Below, in pieces: positions 33,913 through 42,767 of a stretch of 64,000 nt of DNA. How positions within the stretch are numbered: position 1 is the stretch's first letter; each line of letters begins with the position of its first letter. This DNA is from Labrys sp. KNU-23 (GTDB taxonomy: Bacteria; Pseudomonadota; Alphaproteobacteria; Rhizobiales; Labraceae), in NCBI RefSeq assembly GCF_008330945.1, contig NZ_CP043488.1, positions 1,116,001-1,180,000 of the forward strand. The letters run 5' to 3'. Below the pieces are notes generated by a model. The model saw only the letters and a list, made by a program, of their open reading frames with translations, had not been told where the DNA came from and made no database searches. The position numbers and the translations under genes are program-made.

Positions 33913-35898
33913 GTGTCCAAGCAGTTCCCCCGCCTGTTTTCACCCCTCACGATCGGCACGCGCACGCTGAGGAACAGGATCGTTTTCGGCGCCCACACCG
34001 CAAACATGGCCGTGAACGGGCTGCCGACGGAACGGCATGCAGCCTATTATGCCGAACGCGCCAAGGGCGGCGCCGGCATGATCGTGGTCGAGCCGATGCC
34101 GGTGCACCCCGCGGCCATTCTCACCCGCGGCAATTTTCGGGTTTGCGACGACAGCGTCATTCCCGCCTTCAGGAAAGTCGTCAGCGCCATCAAGGACAAC
34201 GGCGCCGTCGCCATCCAGCAGCTCTATCATATCGGCGCCCATGGCGATTCCGACAATTCCTTCCATCCCCATTGGTCCCCCTCGGGCCTGCCGAGCTACC
34301 ACGACAGCGATGGCTCGCATGCGATGAGCGAGGCCGAGATCCAGGAGACGATCGACGGCTTCGTGGAGGCGGCACGCCGGTGCCGGGCCGCCGGCTTCGA
34401 CGGCGTGGAGGTCTGGGCCGCCTATCTCGGCCTGGTCGACCAGTTCTGGACGCCCTGGACCAATCGCCGCCAGGACCAATGGGGCGGCACGCTGGAGAAC
34501 CGCACCCGCCTGTCGAGGGAAATCCTCACCCGCATCCGCAAGACCTGCGGCAAGGACTTCATCATCGGCCTGGCCATCAGCGACGAGCCTGACTACAGCG
34601 TTGCGCTCAGCCGCGACGAACTGGCCGAAATCGTGGGTCTTCACGACCGGCAGGGCCTGATCGACTATGTCACCTGCGGCTCCGGCGGCTATCTCGACTT
34701 TCACAAGCTGATGCCGACCTTTCTCTATCCGGAAAAGCTCGGCGCGGATCTGGCTGCCAGGATCAAGGCCGCCGTTACACATGCGGTCGTCATTGCCGAA
34801 AGCCATATCCGCACGCCTGAAAATGCCGAGACGGTCCTGGGTGAAGGCTCTGCCGACCTGGTTTCCATCGTGCGCGGCCAGATCGCCGACCCGCATCTGG
34901 CCAGAAAGGCCAGCGAAGACCGGGCCGACGACATCAGAGGCTGCATCTCCTGTAACCAGATGTGCTGGGGGCGTCGCTCGCGCGACTATTGGATCAGTTG
35001 CCTGATCAACCCGTCCGTCGGACGCGAGTTCATGTGGGGCGGCGATCGTTTCGAGCCGGCGGCCGTGGCTAGGCACGTTCTCGTGGTGGGTGGCGGGCCT
35101 GCAGGCCTGGAGGCAGCCCGCGTCGCCGCCGAACGCGGCCACAGGGTAACGCTGGCCGAAGCCTCCAGCCGGCTGGGCGGCAATTTCCTGCTCGCCGGCC
35201 TGCAGCCCCGCCGCGCCCAGATCCTCGATCTCCTCGCCTGGTATGAGCGCCAGCTGTCCAAGCTCGGCGTCGATGTCCGCCTGAACTGCTACATGGAGGC
35301 CGACGACGTGACGGCGATGGCACCGGACACCGTCATCCTCGCCACCGGCTCCCTGCCGCCCGACACCGGCTTCCAGAAAGCCCTCCCGGCGATAGAGACC
35401 TTGCCCGGCATCGAAAAGGGCGGCGTCTTCTCGATCGAGGCGGTCATGAGCCGCCAGGCCCGCCTCGGCAAGCGCGTGCTGCTGCTCGACGAAGGCGGCG
35501 GCTGGCGCGGCGGCGGAACGGCCTGGAAGCTGGCGGAGGAAGGCCACGAAGTCACCATCCTCACGCCGGACGCCTTTGTCGGCAAGGAATTGCAGCGCAC
35601 CACCGCCGACGTTCCCCTGCGACGGACACTCAAGAAGCTTGGCGTCACCTGGCAGGTCGAGGTCAGCATTGCCGAATGGCATGGCCAGGGCGCCACGATC
35701 ATCGACCACAACAGTGGCGAAAGGTCGTTCGTCGCAGCCGACAGCCTGGTGCTGGCCATGACAAACATCCCGGCAAACTGGCTCGCGACGGACCTTGCGG
35801 CCCAGGGGGTGCCCCTTGTCGAGATCGGCGATTGTGCCGCCCCCCGCCAGGCCCCCTATGCCTTTTTCGACGGCCGAAAAGTCGCCCTCGGCCTCTGA
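33913..35898 (+). CDS. TMADH-like FMN-FeS-FAD oxidoreductase (second paralogue)
   Basis: A 661-residue enzyme with the same three-part architecture as its divergent neighbour: OYE barrel, iron-sulfur segment, FAD domain (HVLVVGGGPAGLEAARVAAERG). Unlike the neighbour it has the full dienoyl-CoA-reductase-type Cys set, CISCNQMC then Cys 11 residues later in WISCLINP. The two therefore differ in cluster ligation and probably in substrate. The start is GTG 33913 with a weak SD; it is the first in-frame start giving the family N-terminus FPRLFSPLTIG. Likely role: oxidative demethylation of an N-methyl compound. Confidence 0.82.
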   Translation: MSKQFPRLFSPLTIGTRTLRNRIVFGAHTANMAVNGLPTERHAAYYAERAKGGAGMIVVEPMPVHPAAILTRGNFRVCDDSVIPAFRKVVSAIKDNGAVAIQQLYHIGAHGDSDNSFHPHWSPSGLPSYHDSDGSHAMSEAEIQETIDGFVEAARRCRAAGFDGVEVWAAYLGLVDQFWTPWTNRRQDQWGGTLENRTRLSREILTRIRKTCGKDFIIGLAISDEPDYSVALSRDELAEIVGLHDRQGLIDYVTCGSGGYLDFHKLMPTFLYPEKLGADLAARIKAAVTHAVVIAESHIRTPENAETVLGEGSADLVSIVRGQIADPHLARKASEDRADDIRGCISCNQMCWGRRSRDYWISCLINPSVGREFMWGGDRFEPAAVARHVLVVGGGPAGLEAARVAAERGHRVTLAEASSRLGGNFLLAGLQPRRAQILDLLAWYERQLSKLGVDVRLNCYMEADDVTAMAPDTVILATGSLPPDTGFQKALPAIETLPGIEKGGVFSIEAVMSRQARLGKRVLLLDEGGGWRGGGTAWKLAEEGHEVTILTPDAFVGKELQRTTADVPLRRTLKKLGVTWQVEVSIAEWHGQGATIIDHNSGERSFVAADSLVLAMTNIPANWLATDLAAQGVPLVEIGDCAAPRQAPYAFFDGRKVALGL

Positions 35899-35960
35899 TC
35901 AGGCGCCGACTTGGATGGCACCGATGCAGCCGTGATCCATCGAGCGGTGACCTGCCTGCG

Positions 35961-37085
35961 TCACGCCGCCTGCGCAAATCGCCTCTCGCCATCCCCGACC
36001 AGGCTCCTGTCGAGCTCGAAACCAAGGCCCGGCCCCTGGAAAGCCTCGATCCAGCCCTGCTTCGGATCGAGGTCGGGCGAGACGACGATGTCCTTTTGCA
36101 CCAGCTGCCACATGATCTGATTGCCATCGTCGAGATTGGGGATGGCCAGCGCGATATGGTGCTCGGCACAGGTGGTGATGCCTGTGGTGAAGGAACTGTG
36201 GATGCAGATCTTCAGCCCCGCCGCCTCGGCGACAGCCGCCGCCTTCAGCATGGGCTGGATGCCGCCGATTTCGCGCGGCCCGATGCAGATCATGTCGGCG
36301 GCGCGCTGGCGGCAGATCTCGTGGACGTCGTAGAGCGTGAAGGCCGCCTGGTCGGCGACGATCGGGATGCCGACGGATTCCCGCACATGCGCCATGGCCG
36401 GAATACTCCAGCTCGATGTCGGCTGCTCGATGAACTCGATCTCGAATTTCTCGAGCTTGCGGCACATGTTGATTGCCTCGTGCACGCCCCAGCCTTCATT
36501 GGCATCGAGCCGCAGGCGCGCATCGCCGATCTCGCGGCGGACCGCCGCGGTAATTTCCAGGTCGAGCTTCTCGCCCCGGCCGACCTTCAGGTAAAAGACG
36601 CGCTCCCCACGCGCCCGGCCCGCGGCAGCGTCACGTGCCAGTTCTTCGGCCGTTTCCCCCTGCAGGAAATAGAAATAGCCGACGGCCTTGCGATGGGCTC
36701 CGCCGAGAAGACGATGGACCGGCAAGCCGGCAAGCTTGCCCTGCAGGTCCCACATCGCCATGTCTACGCCCGAGAACATCTGGTTGGCCGCGCGCATGAT
36801 ATTGGCGCCATGGCCGAGATATTCCTGGTGGAAGATGCGCGCGATCAGCGGCGCGACGTCATAGGGCGACTGGCCGACCAGATGGCCCGTCAGGCGCCTG
36901 AGAATCGCCGCCGTCCCGGCCTGGTCCGGCGCCACGGTGCATTCGCCGATGCCGACCATGCCGTTGTCGGCCTCGATCTCGATCAGATTGACGGCGAAAC
37001 TCTCCCTGATGCCGTAGGACCAGTGATAGGGCTGCTTAAGGGGCAGCACCAGCGGCCGGACGCGCACCTGCGAGATCTTGACCAT
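35961..37085 (-). CDS. Enolase-superfamily enzyme (mandelate racemase/muconate lactonizing group)
   Basis: A 374-residue protein with the N-terminal capping domain and the C-terminal barrel. Metal ligands are D194 (LRLDANEGW), E220 (FIEQP) and D245 (PIVADQ). At the KxK position it has Tyr-Leu-K167, so only the second Lys remains. The second catalytic Lys of the MLE group is absent at IGPREIGG (268-275), while H296 in CIHSSFTTG could be the partner base. Betaine epimerases such as HpbD belong to this superfamily and fit the neighbourhood, but the altered residues argue for another reaction. SD GGAAGGAA precedes ATG 37085. Confidence 0.83.
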   Translation of the reverse strand: MVKISQVRVRPLVLPLKQPYHWSYGIRESFAVNLIEIEADNGMVGIGECTVAPDQAGTAAILRRLTGHLVGQSPYDVAPLIARIFHQEYLGHGANIMRAANQMFSGVDMAMWDLQGKLAGLPVHRLLGGAHRKAVGYFYFLQGETAEELARDAAAGRARGERVFYLKVGRGEKLDLEITAAVRREIGDARLRLDANEGWGVHEAINMCRKLEKFEIEFIEQPTSSWSIPAMAHVRESVGIPIVADQAAFTLYDVHEICRQRAADMICIGPREIGGIQPMLKAAAVAEAAGLKICIHSSFTTGITTCAEHHIALAIPNLDDGNQIMWQLVQKDIVVSPDLDPKQGWIEAFQGPGLGFELDRSLVGDGERRFAQAA

Positions 37086-37135
37086 ATTGCTCGTTCCTTC
37101 CTGATATCGATGCGGGTGGCGTGCCGATGCGGAGT

Positions 37136-38077
37136 CTATGCTTGTCCGTCTGCGGCAAGCGCGGAGAGGGCCTGGGTGATGCGTTCCATCGCCGCCCTGG
37201 CCCGCGATGACATTCCGCGGGCCCTCAGAAAACTGTGCGGCAGGCCCATTTCCTCATGCCAGGATGCCTGGACGCCCTCCGCGCCCAACCGGTTGCAATA
37301 GACCTCGCCATCGGAAGAAAGCGGGTCGCATTGGGCCGTGAAGACGACGGTCGGCGGCAGATGGCGGAAGCTCGAGCTCGCGAGTGGCGTGAAGCGCGGA
37401 TCGTTGCTGCAATCGATGCCGCCGCTGCGCACATCGCGATAATAAAGGACGTCGCGGGTCGTCAGCAGGGGCGCTTCGGCATGGGTCAGATAGGAGCCCT
37501 TGTCGATATCGGCTCCCAGCAGGGGATAGACCAGCACCTGCCCGATCGGTCCCCGCCCCTCTCTGCCCACATGATCTGCCAGGCTGGCGGCGAGATTGCC
37601 GCCGGCTGAATCGCCCGCCAGCACCACCGGACGTTCGAGGCCGGCCGTTACCCAGTCATAGGCGGCGATGGCATCTTCCAGCGCTGCCGTTCCCCCATGT
37701 TCGGGAGCCAGGCGATAATCGACCGAGACGACCGTCAGTCCTGTTGCCGCGCAGAACTCGGCACAGACGTCGTCATGGCTGTCGAGGCCGCCCAGCACGA
37801 AGCCGCCGCCGTGGAAATAGAGGATCGTCGCACGATCATTGCCGTGCCCTGCCGAATAGATCCGGATCGGGATGGCGTGGCTCGGCGTCTCCACGACCAT
37901 GGTCTCGACCGCAATTCCGGGCGGCCGGCCGGCATGAAAGGCCTGGGCCATCCGGTCATAGACTTCTCGGTTGCGCTCGATCGGCCAGTCGACGGCTTCA
38001 GGCGGATAGAAGGCATTCGTCCGGTTGATGAAATCCCAGGTTTCGGCGTCTATCAGTCGAGTGTAGTCCGGCGTCAT
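37136..38077 (-). CDS. Alpha/beta hydrolase, hormone-sensitive-lipase-type esterase
   Basis: A 313-residue cytoplasmic esterase. The oxyanion motif is YFHGGGFVLGG, the nucleophile Ser is in GDSAGGN, the acid Asp is in AQCDPL, and the His is in LPHSFL; the triad is complete. It precedes the enolase-superfamily gene by 50 bp in the same direction, so both probably share a transcript and act on one compound. Natural substrates of this family are rarely known. Confidence 0.87.
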   Translation of the reverse strand: MTPDYTRLIDAETWDFINRTNAFYPPEAVDWPIERNREVYDRMAQAFHAGRPPGIAVETMVVETPSHAIPIRIYSAGHGNDRATILYFHGGGFVLGGLDSHDDVCAEFCAATGLTVVSVDYRLAPEHGGTAALEDAIAAYDWVTAGLERPVVLAGDSAGGNLAASLADHVGREGRGPIGQVLVYPLLGADIDKGSYLTHAEAPLLTTRDVLYYRDVRSGGIDCSNDPRFTPLASSSFRHLPPTVVFTAQCDPLSSDGEVYCNRLGAEGVQASWHEEMGLPHSFLRARGMSSRARAAMERITQALSALAADGQA

Positions 38078-38127
38078 TATCGGGTACCGCAGGCAGGCAT
38101 GAGGTGAGGTCTCGTCGGCAATTCAGT

Positions 38128-38213
38128 CGTCATTGCGAGCGCAGCGAAGCAATCCAGAGGTTACCAACACTGCGTCCGAAGCCCTGGATTAGTTCGCTGC
38201 GCTCACAATGACG
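38128..38213. repeat. Dispersed inverted repeat (CGTCATTGCGAGC type)
   Basis: Two 30-nt arms (38128-38157 and 38184-38213) are complementary at 27 positions and flank a 26-nt spacer. The outer end, CGTCATTGCGAGCGCAGCGA, is an intergenic element I recognise from many Rhizobiales genomes. It lies between the esterase gene and the ABC binding-protein gene and may act as a bidirectional transcript end. Confidence 0.75.
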
Positions 38214-38248
38214 GTAATGCATCGTTCAAATCCAGGTGCCAGCCAAAA

Positions 38249-39145
38249 TCAAAGCAATCCCGCCTGTTTGAGATAGGCCTTGGCGACCTCCTCGATCGCC
38301 TTCTTGTGGACATCGACCTCGCCATTCAGCGCCTGCATGGTGGCGTCGTCCAGCTTGGCCGAGAGCGCATCGAGCGTGGCTTTCAGGTCCGGATGGGCAT
38401 CGAGCGTAGCCTGGCGGACGACCGGGACGAGTGCGTAGTTCGGGAAGAAGCCCTTGTCGTCCTTGAGCAGGGTCAGCTTCATGGCAGCGATGCGCCCATC
38501 GGTGGCGCCCACCGTGGCCACGTCGATGTCGCCGCTGGCGAGGGCATTATAGACGAGCCCGATCTCCATCGGCCGGAGATTGGCACGCCCCGCCTTGAAG
38601 CCGTATTTCTTCTCCAGGCCGATCAGGCCGTCCTCGCGCTTGGGAAACTCCGCCGTGGCCCCGAGCAGGACCGGCTTGCCATCCTTGTAGGCGGCGGCGA
38701 GATCGGAAAAGGTCTTGAGGCCGTCCGTCTTGGCATTATCAGGCCGGATCGCCAGCGCATAGGTGTTGTTGGCCTTGGAGGGGGCGAGCCAGACCAGCCC
38801 CTTGGCGCCATCCAGTTCCTTGACCCTGGCATAGGTTGCCTCGGGCGAGAGCGGCTCCGTCACCTTGTTGAAGGTCACCAGCGAGGTGCCCGTATATTCC
38901 CAGTAGAGGTCTACCTGTCCGTTCTCCAGGGCGGCACGCACGATATTGGTGCCCATGCCGTCCTTCTTGTTGATGGTGTAGCCCTTGCTCTCCAGGAGCT
39001 GCCTGGTCATCTCGGCCAGCAGGAACTGTTCGGTGAAGTCCTTGCCGCCAACGGTGAGTGTGGCGGCAAAGACCGCCGTCGACACCACGAAGGAGGCTGC
39101 GACGCACAAGGCGGCGAGCGCGCGCTTCGGCAGAATGCTGATCAT
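38249..39145 (-). CDS. OpuC/OsmF-type quaternary-amine binding protein, copy 1
   Basis: A 298-residue periplasmic binding protein of the glycine-betaine/carnitine/choline OpuAC family. The signal peptide ends near VFAA (residue 28); mature landmarks are VGGKDFTEQ, DLYWEYTGTSLVTFNKVT and APSKANNTYA. It is a tandem paralogue of the next upstream gene, separated by 90 bp, with long identical blocks. AGGGGGA precedes ATG 39145. It ends the minus-strand transporter operon. Confidence 0.9.
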   Translation of the reverse strand: MISILPKRALAALCVAASFVVSTAVFAATLTVGGKDFTEQFLLAEMTRQLLESKGYTINKKDGMGTNIVRAALENGQVDLYWEYTGTSLVTFNKVTEPLSPEATYARVKELDGAKGLVWLAPSKANNTYALAIRPDNAKTDGLKTFSDLAAAYKDGKPVLLGATAEFPKREDGLIGLEKKYGFKAGRANLRPMEIGLVYNALASGDIDVATVGATDGRIAAMKLTLLKDDKGFFPNYALVPVVRQATLDAHPDLKATLDALSAKLDDATMQALNGEVDVHKKAIEEVAKAYLKQAGLL

Positions 39146-39235
39146 GGTCTGTCCCCCTGCCGGCCGTCCCCGGACGACACTGGCGCGAAAATTTGGGAAG
39201 AACGGGTCAGCCCTGTCAGGGCCGACCCATCGGGC

Positions 39236-40141
39236 TCACTTCAAGCCGTTCTGCTTGAGGAAATCGGCCGCGACGACTTCGACCGTTTTCTTGTCGACAT
39301 CGACCTCGCCGTTCAGCTTCTGCATGGTGGCGTCATCGAGCTTGGCCGAGAGTGCCTCAAGAGTGGGCTTCAGATCGGGATGGGCGTCGAGCACGGTCTT
39401 GCGCACTACGGGCGTGAGGGCATAGTTGGGAAAGAAACCCTTGTCGTCGGCGAGCACGCGCAGCCCCAGCGCCGCAATCTGGCCGTCGGTCGCCTGGGCG
39501 GAGATGACGTCGAGATCCTTGTTGGCCAGGGCCCGATAGGCGAGGCCAAGATCCATCGGCTTGACGTTGGCCCGGCCAGCCTCGAAATCATAGGTTTTCT
39601 GCAGGCCGAGCAGGCCGTCCTGGCGCTTGGGGAATTCGGCCGTGGTGCCCATCATCAGCGCCGTTCCCGCCTTGTAGGCAGCGGCCATATCGGACACCGT
39701 CTTCAACCCGTCGGTCTTCGGATTGTCCTTGCGCACCACCATGGCATAGGTGTTGTTGGCCTTCGACGGCGCCAACCAGACCAGCCCCTTCTCGCCGTCG
39801 AGCTGCTTGACCCGATCATAGGTCGCCTGCGGCGTGAGCTTGTCCGTCACCTTGTTGAAGGTCACGAGGGAGGTGCCGGTATATTCCCAGTAGAGATCGA
39901 CTTCGCCATTCTCCAGGGCGGCGCGGACGATCTTGGTGCCCATGCCGTTCTTCTTGTCGATCGAGTAGCCCCTGCTGGTCAAAAGCTGCGTCGTCATCTC
40001 GGCGATGATCTGCTGCTCGGTGAAATCCTTGCCGCCGACCGTCAGATTGGCCGCCGGGGCCGCGCTGCCGGTCGTGGCCAGCACGATCGCCGAAAACACC
40101 CCCGAAAACACGCACTTGCCCAGTTTCGTCAGCATCGTCAT
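39236..40141 (-). CDS. OpuC/OsmF-type quaternary-amine binding protein, copy 2
   Basis: A 301-residue paralogue of the downstream gene, with signal peptide ending at APA-AN near residue 31. It shares VGGKDFTEQ, DLYWEYTGTSLVTFNKVT and APSKANNTYA but differs in the central lobe (PMDLGLAYRALANKDLDVIS here versus PMEIGLVYNALASGDIDVAT), where ligand discrimination would be expected. SD AGGGA lies before ATG 40141. Two binding proteins feeding one membrane complex would widen its ligand range. Confidence 0.9.
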   Translation of the reverse strand: MTMLTKLGKCVFSGVFSAIVLATTGSAAPAANLTVGGKDFTEQQIIAEMTTQLLTSRGYSIDKKNGMGTKIVRAALENGEVDLYWEYTGTSLVTFNKVTDKLTPQATYDRVKQLDGEKGLVWLAPSKANNTYAMVVRKDNPKTDGLKTVSDMAAAYKAGTALMMGTTAEFPKRQDGLLGLQKTYDFEAGRANVKPMDLGLAYRALANKDLDVISAQATDGQIAALGLRVLADDKGFFPNYALTPVVRKTVLDAHPDLKPTLEALSAKLDDATMQKLNGEVDVDKKTVEVVAADFLKQNGLK

Positions 40142-40172
40142 CGTCTTTCCCTCTGTTGCTTGTTGCCGCTGT

Positions 40173-40934
40173 TCAGCGCAGCGGATTGATGCCTCGCGGA
40201 ACGAGGTAGTATTGGAGCCGGCCGACCAGGAAATCGGTGAGCACGGCCAGGATCGCGGTGGGGATGGCGCCGGCGAGCATCATCGGCAATTCGTCGAGGG
40301 CGATACCGGTGAAGATCAGTTCGCCCAGGCTCCCAGCCCCGATCAGGAAGGCGAGCGGGGCCGAGCCCACACAGATCGCCAAAGCGGTGCGGATGCCACC
40401 GAAGATGACGAACAGTGCATTGGGCAATTCCACCCGCCACAGGGTCTGCAGCGGCGTCATGCCCATGCCGCGCGCCGCTTCCAGGAGATGGGGCTGAACC
40501 GCGCGCAATCCCGCATAGGTGTTGCGTACGATCGGCAGCAAGGTCGCCGCCCACAATCCGAACACGGATGGCAGCGTGCCGATGCCGAGCCAGGTCATCG
40601 ACAAAGCAAGAATGGCGAGCGTCGGGATGGTGCTGCCCAGATTGAAGACCTGCATCACGAATTCGGAAAAGCGCCGAAGGGCCGGCCGCGACAGCAGGAT
40701 GCCCATGGGAACGGCGGTGAGGATGGCAAGGCCGCCCGCCCAGGCCACCAGCTCGATATGCTGCACGCTCAGATAGGTGATGTCGTCCCAATAGGCGAGA
40801 ATCTCGCCTGCCATGCCGCTGAGCCACAGCCACAAGCAGATGGCGAGCAGCACCGCCCACATCCCAAGCGGTACCCAGAGGTGGGAACGCCCTCTGCCCT
40901 CGGTGGTCGCGATGGCTGCCGCAGGCCCGCTCAT
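40173..40934 (-). CDS. OpuC-type ABC permease 1
   Basis: A 253-residue inner-membrane permease with about six hydrophobic segments, a BPD_transp_1 domain and the EAA loop LLEAARGMGMTPLQTLWRVELP. The family marker AICVGSAPLAFLIGAGSLGE is present. Its ATG overlaps the ATPase stop (ATGA at 40934-40931), so synthesis is coupled. It pairs with the permease at 42046. Confidence 0.9.
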   Translation of the reverse strand: MSGPAAAIATTEGRGRSHLWVPLGMWAVLLAICLWLWLSGMAGEILAYWDDITYLSVQHIELVAWAGGLAILTAVPMGILLSRPALRRFSEFVMQVFNLGSTIPTLAILALSMTWLGIGTLPSVFGLWAATLLPIVRNTYAGLRAVQPHLLEAARGMGMTPLQTLWRVELPNALFVIFGGIRTALAICVGSAPLAFLIGAGSLGELIFTGIALDELPMMLAGAIPTAILAVLTDFLVGRLQYYLVPRGINPLR

Positions 40935-42049
40935 CCCATTTCTCCGGCATGGCTGAGGCTGGCGACGATCGAGCGATAGGTCAGGACGCCCTTGAGCTGC
41001 CCGGCCTCGTCAACGCAGGGCAGCACCGGCATGTCCTGGGCGAACATCGAGGCCACCGCATTGCGCAGGTCCGAATGGAGCGCCGCCGTGGTTTCGACCG
41101 GGCGCGCATGGTCACCGACAGTCCCGGTCGCAGTCCTGGCGCGGTCGAGCGCGAGCAGGCCTTCGGGCCTGCCGTCTGTCGCAACCACGATGATGGCGTG
41201 CTGGCCAGAGGCCTGCATCTTCTCGAGGGCCAGCGCGATCGGATCTTCAGCCCGCACCGCATCGAACTGGGCAGCCATCGCCTCCCCGGCGGTGACGAGC
41301 CGCAGGCGCTTGAGGGCCCGGTCGGAACCGAGAAAATTCTCGATGAAGGCATTGGCCGGCCTGGCCAGCAACGCGTCGGGGCTGGCATATTGTTCCAGGC
41401 GCCCGCTGCGGAAAATGGCGATCTTGTCCGCCATCTTCACTGCCTCATCGAGATCGTGCGAGACGAAGATGATGGTCTTGCGGATCGCCTGCTGCATCTT
41501 CAGGAACTCGTCCTGGATCACCTCGCGATTGATCGGGTCGATCGCGCCGAAGGGCTCGTCCATCAGCATGACCGGTGGATCGGCGGCGAGCGCACGCAGC
41601 ACGCCGACGCGCTGCTGCTGGCCGCCGGACAGTTCACGCGGATAGCGGCTGAGGAAGAGGTCGGGCTGCATGCCCACCAGTTCGAGCAGTTCGCCCGCCC
41701 GGGCGCGCGATTTCCGGCGGTCCCACCCGAGGAGATCGGGCACCACGCAGATGTTCTCACAGATGGTCTTGTTGGGAAACAGGCCGATCTGCTGGATGAC
41801 GTAGCCGATCGAGCGACGCAGCTGGATCGGATCGGTGGCGCTGGTATCCTTGCCGTCGATATAGACCTTGCCGCCGGTGGGCTGGATCAGGCGGTTGATC
41901 ATCTTCATGGTCGTGGTCTTGCCGCAGCCCGACGGCCCCAGCAGCACGCAGATCTCTCCCGCCGGCAAATCGAGATTGATGTCGTCGACGGCGACGAAAG
42001 GCTTGCCTGCGGTTTCGAAGGTCTTTGTCAGATGTTCGAGACGGATCAT
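40931..42049 (-). CDS. OpuC-type ABC ATPase with C-terminal CBS-like region
   Basis: A 372-residue ATPase of the betaine-importer class (ProV/OpuCA). Walker A GPSGCGKTT, Q-loop QQIGLFPN, signature ELSGGQQQRVGVLRAL, Walker B VMLMDEP, H-loop VSHDLDEA. The C-terminal 120 residues form a tandem CBS-like pair (HAIIVVATDGRPEG, VLPCVDEAGQLKG) that in relatives senses ionic strength. Start ATG 42049 has GGAG 7 nt upstream and overlaps the upstream permease stop; a longer frame to 42091 was rejected. Confidence 0.9.
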   Translation of the reverse strand: MIRLEHLTKTFETAGKPFVAVDDINLDLPAGEICVLLGPSGCGKTTTMKMINRLIQPTGGKVYIDGKDTSATDPIQLRRSIGYVIQQIGLFPNKTICENICVVPDLLGWDRRKSRARAGELLELVGMQPDLFLSRYPRELSGGQQQRVGVLRALAADPPVMLMDEPFGAIDPINREVIQDEFLKMQQAIRKTIIFVSHDLDEAVKMADKIAIFRSGRLEQYASPDALLARPANAFIENFLGSDRALKRLRLVTAGEAMAAQFDAVRAEDPIALALEKMQASGQHAIIVVATDGRPEGLLALDRARTATGTVGDHARPVETTAALHSDLRNAVASMFAQDMPVLPCVDEAGQLKGVLTYRSIVASLSHAGEMG

Positions 42050-42711
42050 CGGCTCGCTCCGCCCTTGATGCCCTTGGAAGTCAGCAGCCACTGCACCAGA
42101 GCCAGGAACAGGTCTGCGGCGATCGCCAGGAGAGACACGGCCAAGGCTCCCGTGATCAGTTGCCGGGGATCGGATTGACTGATGCCGCGCGAGATGAAGG
42201 TGCCGAGCCCGCCCGCGCCGATATAGGCGGCGATGGCGGTTACCCCGATATTCATCACCACGGCGGTGCGCACCCCTGCCATGATCACCGGCACGGCCAG
42301 GGGAATCTCGACCTGGCGCAGCCGCTGGCCCGTGCTCATGCCCATGCCGGTCGCCGCCTCGCGCAGGGCCGGATCGACATTGGCGATGGCGGTATAGGTG
42401 TTACGGATGATCGGAAGCTGCGAATAGAGGATCACGGCGATCACCGCCGGCACATAGCCGATGCCATGGCCGAGGGGTGAAAGCAGCGGGATCATCAGCC
42501 CGAACAGGGCGATGGACGGCACGGTGATCATGATCGAGGCGAGATAGAGGACGGCGTCGGCGGCGGTTTTTGACTGAGTGATCGCAATACCGATCGGCAC
42601 CGCCGTGGCGATGGCGATACCAACCGCCACGAAGACGATGGAAATGTGTTCGAGTGCCCTGGCACCGATCACATGGAGATTGTCGGAGATGAAGGTCAGG
42701 ATTTCCATCAT
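42046..42711 (-). CDS. OpuC-type ABC permease 2
   Basis: A 221-residue permease with about five to six membrane segments, EAA loop LREAATGMGMSTGQRLRQVEIP and the marker NIGVTAIAAYIGAGGLG. Two adjacent ATGs (42711, 42708) are possible; no strong SD distinguishes them. Its TGA overlaps the ATPase ATG. The gene order permease, ATPase, permease, two binding proteins matches OpuC/Osm systems. Confidence 0.88.
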   Translation of the reverse strand: MMEILTFISDNLHVIGARALEHISIVFVAVGIAIATAVPIGIAITQSKTAADAVLYLASIMITVPSIALFGLMIPLLSPLGHGIGYVPAVIAVILYSQLPIIRNTYTAIANVDPALREAATGMGMSTGQRLRQVEIPLAVPVIMAGVRTAVVMNIGVTAIAAYIGAGGLGTFISRGISQSDPRQLITGALAVSLLAIAADLFLALVQWLLTSKGIKGGASR

Positions 42712-42767
42712 GCCGTTGTGCCGCAATCCTCTTTTTGTTGCCGCCGTTCGTAGCTGCAAATCACTCC

